From NCBI GenBank assembly GCA_903884105.1, contig CAISDJ010000016.1:1-64000 (forward strand): a stretch of DNA of 64,000 nucleotides. Direction: 5' to 3'. This DNA is from an uncultured Pseudomonadota bacterium (GTDB lineage: Bacteria > Pseudomonadota > Gammaproteobacteria > Steroidobacterales > Steroidobacteraceae). The notes under the pieces are model-generated. The model was given only the letters and a program-made list of their open reading frames with translations, was not told the DNA's origin and did no database searches. Position 1 is the first letter of the stretch. Each line of letters starts with the position of its first letter. Positions 59,197-64,000 of the stretch are shown here, piece by piece. Made by a program: the position numbers and the translations under genes.

Positions 59197-59222
59197 GCAT
59201 CGGCCCGTAGGAATGCCGATGC
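59197..59222. repeat. Inverted repeat in the PntB-like / HNH spacer
   Basis: GCATCGGC and GCCGATGC, an exact 8-bp inverted repeat with a 10-bp spacer, in the 239-bp divergent spacer. It could be an operator or an RNA hairpin. No partner regulator is adjacent. Confidence 0.4.
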
Positions 59223-59246
59223 GTATTTCACGGGACTGCAGAAATC

Positions 59247-59315
59247 ATGAGCGCACTGCAGCGACATTGGGTGGATCGGATCAGTATCTCCGGTCGTCTG
59301 GCCGGCACGGTGTAA
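59247..59315 (+). CDS. Possible 22-codon leader ORF before the HNH gene
   Basis: Starts MSALQRHWVDRISISG and its TAA stands one base before the HNH GTG (TAAcGTG), so ribosomes ending here could restart on the HNH gene. No clear Shine-Dalgarno. Weak evidence; the stretch may simply be untranslated leader. Confidence 0.25.
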   Translation: MSALQRHWVDRISISGRLAGTV

Positions 59316-59316
59316 C

Positions 59317-59919
59317 GTGATCAGCCTCTCTCAGGAAATCTTGAGGACCGACATCTCTGGCATGCCCCTCGAGTGGATCGACTATCGCGATGCGGTCAGG
59401 CTTTACCACACCGAGCAAGTGGCTTACGCCTGCGGGACGCCGCTCTACAGCCTGTATGGCGGCACCAACGCCCGCACCGGCCTGCGTACCGTAGTGAATG
59501 TCAGTTCCATCATCGCCACCACGGGCCACTGTTACAACCCGGGCAACCTGCGCGGCGATTACACGCCTCCGCTCAACAACCAGACGCTGTTCAAGCGGGA
59601 CGCCTATCTCTGTCTCTATTGTGGCTTGCGCTTCCCCAGCAGCCTGCTGTCACGCGACCATATTCGCCCGTTGAGTCAGGGCGGCCGCGATACCTGGACC
59701 AATGTCGCCACGGCCTGCCGCCGTTGCAACAACCACAAGGCATCGCAGACGCCGGAGGAAGCGGGCCTGCAGCTGATTGCCGTTCCATTCCAGCCCACCT
59801 ATGCGGAATACATCTATCTCAAGGGCCGGCGCGTGCTGGCCGACCAGATGAAGTACCTGATCGCTCATTTTCCGCGAACCAGCCCGCTTCACGCGCGACT
59901 GCGCAACGCGCAGGTGTGA
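59317..59919 (+). CDS. HNH endonuclease
   Basis: 200 residues from GTG 59317 (an ATG at 59362 is possible). The N-terminal half has the conserved MPLEWIDYRDAVRLYHTEQV, and the C-terminal half the HNH zinc finger: CLYCGLRF, SRDHIRPLSQGGRDTWTN and ACRRCNNHKAS, with all four zinc cysteines and the DH..N..H catalytic set. These stand-alone HNH proteins are widespread chromosomal genes and not linked to any mobile element here. DNA target unknown. The exonuclease gene starts 1 bp later. Confidence 0.9.
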   Translation: MISLSQEILRTDISGMPLEWIDYRDAVRLYHTEQVAYACGTPLYSLYGGTNARTGLRTVVNVSSIIATTGHCYNPGNLRGDYTPPLNNQTLFKRDAYLCLYCGLRFPSSLLSRDHIRPLSQGGRDTWTNVATACRRCNNHKASQTPEEAGLQLIAVPFQPTYAEYIYLKGRRVLADQMKYLIAHFPRTSPLHARLRNAQV

Positions 59920-59920
59920 C

Positions 59921-60862
59921 GTGTCGACGGAGCAGGAGTCGGATTCTCCGGAGTCGCCGGGGAAAGGAATGGCGGCCCCCGTCTATCTGATCGACGCGTC
60001 CGTATTCATCTTTCGCGCGTACTACTCGGTGCCGGTGACGCTGACCGATCTGGATGGCCAGCCGGTCAACGCTCTGCACGGCTTCGCGAGGTTCATCGGC
60101 GACCTCGTCGAGAGCGTCGGTCCCACGCACATGGCGGTGGCGTTCGACGAAAGCCTGGCAACATCATTTCGCAACCAGCTCTATCCGCCATACAAGGCAC
60201 ACCGCGAACCTGCGCCCCTTGAGCTGAAGCAGCAGTTCCGGCTATGCCGAGAATTCTGCCGCGCGTTCGGGCTGGCTGAATTCTCGAGTCCCGAGTTTGA
60301 GGCCGATGACGTGATCGGCACGCTGGCGAAGCGGTCGCGGGCAGGCGGCAGGCCGTCGGTCATCGTCACCCGCGACAAGGACCTTGCCCAGTTGGTGGGG
60401 CCGGACGACGAGTTCTGGGACTATGTGGCTGATGTCCGCTATGCCTACGAGGATATCGAGGAGCGATTCGGTGTCATCCCTGAGGCCATCGCAGACTTCC
60501 TCGCGCTGACCGGTGACGCCGTCGACAACATCCGCGGTGTGCCCGGCATCGGCCGCAAGACGGCGTCGATCCTGCTCAAGCATTTCAATTCCCTCGACCA
60601 GCTCTACGCGAACCTGGATCGAGTAGCAAAGCTGAAGGTGCGGAATGCCGGATTCGTTACCGGGCAGTTGAAGGACTATCGGGAGGCGGCCTATCTCGCA
60701 CGGCAGCTGACAGGGATCTATTGCGACGTGGCCCTCGAGGCGGAGGTCGGCGACTCACGGCGCCGACCTCCGAACTTGCCGGTCCTGGAGCGTTTCTACG
60801 ACGGCGTCGGCTTCGGCCGTCTGCTCAGGAATCAGGCCGAGCGTATCGCCGCCCGGACCTGA
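59921..60862 (+). CDS. Stand-alone 5'-3' exonuclease / flap endonuclease
   Basis: 313 residues from GTG 59921; ATG 59969, with GGGGA upstream, would drop a 16-residue acidic leader. The PIN-like nuclease is complete: YLIDASVFIFRAYYS, YPPYKAHREP, FEADDVIGTLAKR, VTRDKDLAQLV, and the helix-hairpin-helix GVPGIGRKTASILL after LTGDAVDNI. It resembles the exonuclease domain of PolI and the ExoIX (Xni) group. polA in this window still has its own exonuclease domain, so this is an additional enzyme. It is coupled to the HNH nuclease. Confidence 0.9.
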   Translation: MSTEQESDSPESPGKGMAAPVYLIDASVFIFRAYYSVPVTLTDLDGQPVNALHGFARFIGDLVESVGPTHMAVAFDESLATSFRNQLYPPYKAHREPAPLELKQQFRLCREFCRAFGLAEFSSPEFEADDVIGTLAKRSRAGGRPSVIVTRDKDLAQLVGPDDEFWDYVADVRYAYEDIEERFGVIPEAIADFLALTGDAVDNIRGVPGIGRKTASILLKHFNSLDQLYANLDRVAKLKVRNAGFVTGQLKDYREAAYLARQLTGIYCDVALEAEVGDSRRRPPNLPVLERFYDGVGFGRLLRNQAERIAART

Positions 60863-60871
60863 AGGTCCCGC

Positions 60872-61290
60872 TCAGAAACGCCAGGGCGCGCTCAACCAGA
60901 GTGCGTCCGAGCTGCTCGCGTTCTTGAGGTCGATCAGTTCGTATTCGGCGCGAACATGCAGGTGTTCCGCGAAGGTCATGCCGATGCCGCCGCCATAGAT
61001 GAGGTCATCACGGCTCGACTTGGAGCGCAAGTCGGAGCCGGGCGCGTCGAGGTCGACACGCAGCTTGACGCCGTAGAAGTAGTAGCCGGCCTTGGCAAAC
61101 AGCTCGACGGGGCCGAAGGGCAACGTGCCGATCAGCGACGGGCTGAAGCCACTGACATCAAGCACGTAGTTGCGATTCGAGCCGGATCCCTCGAAGCGGT
61201 CGCCTGCGCCATCGCCGGCGCTGCGCCGAGGCCGCATACGGCCGCAGCGAGGCCTGCCAGCTTTAGAGCGTTGAGTCTGGAAGTCGTCAT
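60872..61290 (-). pseudogene. Outer-membrane barrel gene, truncated and frameshifted
   Basis: ATG 61290 has a strong AAGGAGAG site and starts a good signal peptide (LAGLAAAVCGLGAAPAMAQA). That frame then runs into nonsense and stops at 61132. From about 61215 the next frame reads GDRFEGSGSNRNYVLDVSG, LIGTLPFGPVELFAKAGYYF, DLIYGGGIGMTFAEHLHVRAEY and ends WRF, the second half of an OmpA-like barrel. The first half of the barrel is missing. A deletion of roughly 60-80 codons out of frame would explain this. It is related to the gene at 1-322. Confidence 0.7.
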
Positions 61291-61555
61291 CACTCTCTCC
61301 TTCAAGTATCCCGTCAGATTCCGGATGGGAGGATGCGGTGTGTGGGGTCGTGGTACGAGAGGCGTAGCGCCGCACGACATGCAGGAACCCGCGACGCCGC
61401 TCTCCGCAGCTGTCTGACAGTTGGACGCATGCAAGCAACGACAGGCGTCGCAATCCCGTTGCACCCGCCCTATCTGGACACGGGTACAGGCCAGCTGCCG
61501 CCGCCTGAATCGGTACTAAACGGAAATCAGCGTAGATGTCTGCAATCGCAGACGT

Positions 61556-63730
61556 TCAGCGGATCGAGCGGATCGCGAGGGCGACGAGCTTCTGTAAGCC
61601 CCGCTCTTTGAGTGAAGTCGGGTGATCAAGGGTCATGCGAGCAAGGAGAGGCTGCAGCGCAGCGTCCGTGGTGCCCGTCAGCAATGCCTTGGCAATCGTG
61701 GTGAGCTTGTGCATGGGCGTCGAGGTTTCGGCTTGCAGCCAGCGCAACGCCCCGCCCAGCGTCCGCTCTTCGGGAGTCAGGTCCGAGCCGAAGGGATGCT
61801 CCGCAAAAAGCCCATGGTCCCGCAAAGGGCGCAGCTGTCCAGCAATCCGTTCCGGAACATTGGTGCGTGCACGGTCTGGAATCCGATAGCTGGCGGGCAA
61901 TTTTCCCGTGCCCTGCGCGTCACGAACCAGACTTTTCTGGAACCGCGCATCCATGACATCCACCAGCGCTGCGATGACCTCGGAGTCGGTTTTGCTGCGC
62001 AAGTCAGCGATACCATATTCGGTCACGACGATATCGCGGAGATGACGGGGAATGGTCGTGTGTCCGTAGTTCCACAGAATGTTGGACGAAACAGTTCCCG
62101 CCTTGCTCCGGGTGCTGCGCAGGCACAGGATTGAACGCGCGCCAGGCAACAGGTGCGCCATGGCCACGAAGTTGTATTGTCCCCCCACGCCGCTCACCAC
62201 GCGCCCGTCCGCAAGGCCGTCGGATATGGCGCTGCCAAGCGCGGTCACCATCATCGTCGTATTGACGAAGCGGGCATGGCGCCGCTGCGCGCTCTTGAGC
62301 TCGAGTTCCGGGCCAAACAGCTCGTTGATGAAGCTGATGCCGCGCATGGAAAACTGCCTCCGAGTGGTCGCAGGCATGTTCCGCAATTTCCTATAGAAGG
62401 AAGCCGGCCCGAAAAAGAAGCCTGCGTCCAGTACGCTGCCATTGCGAAGGCAAGCGCCGAGGCAATGCGTCGCGATGGCTGCCCTGCTGACGGGATCTTC
62501 GAGATTGACGGGGATGCCAACTCCTTGCGCCGTGATCAGCATGCCGTTTTCGAAACGGATTTCCTCGCGCAGTACGCCGACATCACGAAGTTCCTGGAAG
62601 TCCACGTACGACAGCCGCCTGACGCCTGCCTCGTACAATGCATCGACGCAACTCGCATCGAGTTTCTCCGTGATGGAGCCCTCGTCCAGGAGCTGCTGGA
62701 TGCGGGCGCTCGGATAGACCCGTCGCTTCAGGATGCCGCTCTCGTGGAGGTCGAGAAAGCCGTCGACGAGCATCTCCGAACAGGCGTATACCCCCCGATC
62801 GAACTGGGTCGTTCCGCCTTCTGTCTCGATCAGTGTCCCCGCTGCTCGCAACAATCCGGTGCTCTCCAGCGCCTCCCGATACAGGGCCGGGCGCTGATGC
62901 CGCAGCAGTAACCCATGAGCCACCGCGTCTCCAAGCTCGCCGATTCCAAGCTGGAGCGTTCCTCCATCCTTCACGAGAGAGCTGACGGCGAGGCCGATCA
63001 TGTGATCGGTTATGTCGATTGCGGGATTCGGCGGGCTGAACAACCGGAAGTCGTGTTCCGGTGGATCGATCAGGAAGTCGAAAGAGTCCTCGGGGACGAC
63101 GGCATCGCCGTACATGAACGGCAGGTCACGATGCAGCGCGCCGATCAGGGCAAAGGGCTTGCCGTTGGCGCGCATCGCTGCGATGTGAGGCAGCAGGTCC
63201 ACTGTCAGGTCAGGATTACAACTCAGGCTCAATTGCCCTGCCAGGCCATCGTCCGCACCCGGTGGCGCAACCAGCTGGGCCAGCACATTCAGGCCGCGAG
63301 CGAGGGCATCGCGAATGACATGGGTGTAGTTGGCGCTCAAGTAGTGCTGTTGCAGGTGTCCGTTGCCTACCCAGGCTCCAGGCTCCAGGAAAAATTCGGT
63401 GACCTCAATGTTTGCTGGCAGCCGGCCTGCTTCAAGCAGCGACACATAGTCGAGTGCCGGCGTGTCGCCGAACAGTCGCCTCGCCAGCGGTTCGACGAGG
63501 CGGCGCTCCAGCTCGCTGTGTCCCTTGGGTGTCCTGAATGACAGTGCCGTCATGATCGTCAGGTGAATACTGGAGTCACGACATGCACGCTGCACCATCG
63601 CGTTGACGAACGGGATTGGCTTGCCAAGGCCGACTGGCAGGCCGAGCACAATCCGCTTGCCGAGTCGCGCCAGCGTCGCGTCGACACAGGCCTCCGGATC
63701 GGTAAAGCGGCGGGGTGAAGAGGGACTCAA
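61556..63730 (-). CDS. Acetyl-CoA hydrolase/transferase family protein
   Basis: 724 residues from TTG 63730, 7 bp after the upstream stop; the longer frame overlaps that gene. Two-domain CoA-transferase fold: GKRIVLGLPVGLGKPIPFVNA, LTIMTALSFRTP, the catalytic Glu in LQLGIGELGDAVAHGLL, then GGTTQFDRGVYACSEMLVDGF, SGVGGQYNFV and SILCLRSTRSKAGTVSSN. At 724 residues it is far longer than the 430-residue 4-hydroxybutyrate CoA-transferases and fits the long acetyl-CoA hydrolase group. Acyl donor and acceptor unknown. Probably cotranscribed with the VOC-like gene upstream. Confidence 0.87.
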   Translation of the reverse strand: MSPSSPRRFTDPEACVDATLARLGKRIVLGLPVGLGKPIPFVNAMVQRACRDSSIHLTIMTALSFRTPKGHSELERRLVEPLARRLFGDTPALDYVSLLEAGRLPANIEVTEFFLEPGAWVGNGHLQQHYLSANYTHVIRDALARGLNVLAQLVAPPGADDGLAGQLSLSCNPDLTVDLLPHIAAMRANGKPFALIGALHRDLPFMYGDAVVPEDSFDFLIDPPEHDFRLFSPPNPAIDITDHMIGLAVSSLVKDGGTLQLGIGELGDAVAHGLLLRHQRPALYREALESTGLLRAAGTLIETEGGTTQFDRGVYACSEMLVDGFLDLHESGILKRRVYPSARIQQLLDEGSITEKLDASCVDALYEAGVRRLSYVDFQELRDVGVLREEIRFENGMLITAQGVGIPVNLEDPVSRAAIATHCLGACLRNGSVLDAGFFFGPASFYRKLRNMPATTRRQFSMRGISFINELFGPELELKSAQRRHARFVNTTMMVTALGSAISDGLADGRVVSGVGGQYNFVAMAHLLPGARSILCLRSTRSKAGTVSSNILWNYGHTTIPRHLRDIVVTEYGIADLRSKTDSEVIAALVDVMDARFQKSLVRDAQGTGKLPASYRIPDRARTNVPERIAGQLRPLRDHGLFAEHPFGSDLTPEERTLGGALRWLQAETSTPMHKLTTIAKALLTGTTDAALQPLLARMTLDHPTSLKERGLQKLVALAIRSIR

Positions 63731-63737
63731 GTGGGGT

Positions 63738-64000
63738 CTACTGCAGTCGATGCTGGCCGGGCGCGCCGTCTGGTTCCGTGCTGAGCAAGAGCAGGCGTGT
63801 GCCCTCGGGTGCCTTGATGACGGCATTGGTTGCCGCATCGAGTGAATCCGGCATGTCGTCGAGCAGTTCAATTCCCTTGCGCCGCAGTACATCGAGCCGA
63901 CGCTTCATGTCCACGTCTTCAAACGTCAGGACCGGCATGCGCAACGCCCGTGTGCGGTACAGACCCACATTGAGCCGGTCGCTCGTGAGCGTCCTGCGCA
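63738..64000 (-). CDS. VOC (glyoxalase/dioxygenase-like) protein, C-terminal part only
   Basis: Open to the window edge on the minus strand, so the N-terminus is outside. The visible 87 residues include LTFEDVDMKRRLDVLRRKGIELLDD and APEGTRLLLLSTEPDG. This is the pattern of the last beta-alpha-beta unit of a vicinal-oxygen-chelate domain, with Glu as a possible metal ligand in APEGT. Too short to name an activity. It ends 7 bp before the CoA-transferase/hydrolase gene, suggesting a shared pathway. Confidence 0.6.
   Translation of the reverse strand, partial: RRTLTSDRLNVGLYRTRALRMPVLTFEDVDMKRRLDVLRRKGIELLDDMPDSLDAATNAVIKAPEGTRLLLLSTEPDGAPGQHRLQ

Overview
The window is a GC-rich, densely coded chromosomal segment of a gammaproteobacterium. 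The housekeeping blocks (priA-argS-SPOR protein, def-fmt-rsmB, dprA-smg-topA, hemF, aroE, hemB, polA) resemble those of Pseudomonas and Xanthomonadales. The DUF4390-ntrY-ntrX genes after rsmB and the sigma factor-DUF3619-DUF3106 operon suggest the Xanthomonadales/Nevskiales/Steroidobacter side of the class. No rRNA, tRNA, insertion sequence, prophage or CRISPR array was seen.

Layout. 0-4.4 kb: the end of an outer-membrane barrel gene, polA, an lptM-like lipoprotein and an FAH-family hydrolase. 4.4-12.8 kb: one minus-strand arginine operon, argR-argG-(P-loop protein)-argC-argD-argF'-argB-argH. It starts at a promoter carrying two ArgR boxes spaced 21 bp centre to centre. Its transcarbamylase belongs to the N-acylornithine class, and the operon includes an unfamiliar P-loop protein. 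12.9-21.3 kb: Nudix hydrolase, MgtC/DUF4010 membrane protein, HD phosphohydrolase, katG with an OxyR-like site, an RNA methyltransferase, a ferredoxin and small conserved proteins. 21.4-29.2 kb: an ABC-2 exporter, a complete tripartite tricarboxylate transporter (tctCBA), yheU and an orphan TonB-dependent receptor. 29.6-37.9 kb: two transporters, oligopeptidase A, gamma-carbonic anhydrase, aroE-hemB, tag and rlmJ.

38-56.4 kb: hemF, topA, smg-dprA, a LysM protein, def-fmt-rsmB, DUF4390-ntrY-ntrX, and priA-argS-SPOR. Many of these lie close to oriC in Pseudomonas. The 519-bp gap upstream of priA carries four DnaA-box-like nonamers. ntrX has lost the catalytic motifs of its AAA+ domain. 56.9-64 kb: a four-gene ECF sigma operon joined by 4-nt overlaps, a truncated transhydrogenase-like gene with a compensated double frameshift, an HNH nuclease, a stand-alone 5'-3' exonuclease, a decayed outer-membrane barrel gene, a large CoA-transferase/hydrolase and the end of a VOC-like gene.

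Most interesting points: the arginine operon appears to encode an N-succinylornithine-type route (Ala at the specificity position of the transcarbamylase), lacks recognisable acyltransferase and deacylase genes, and contains an uncharacterised P-loop protein that could fill a missing step. Also notable are the degenerate NtrX, the DnaA-box cluster, the terminator abutting topA, and the frame-scrambled transhydrogenase fragment.
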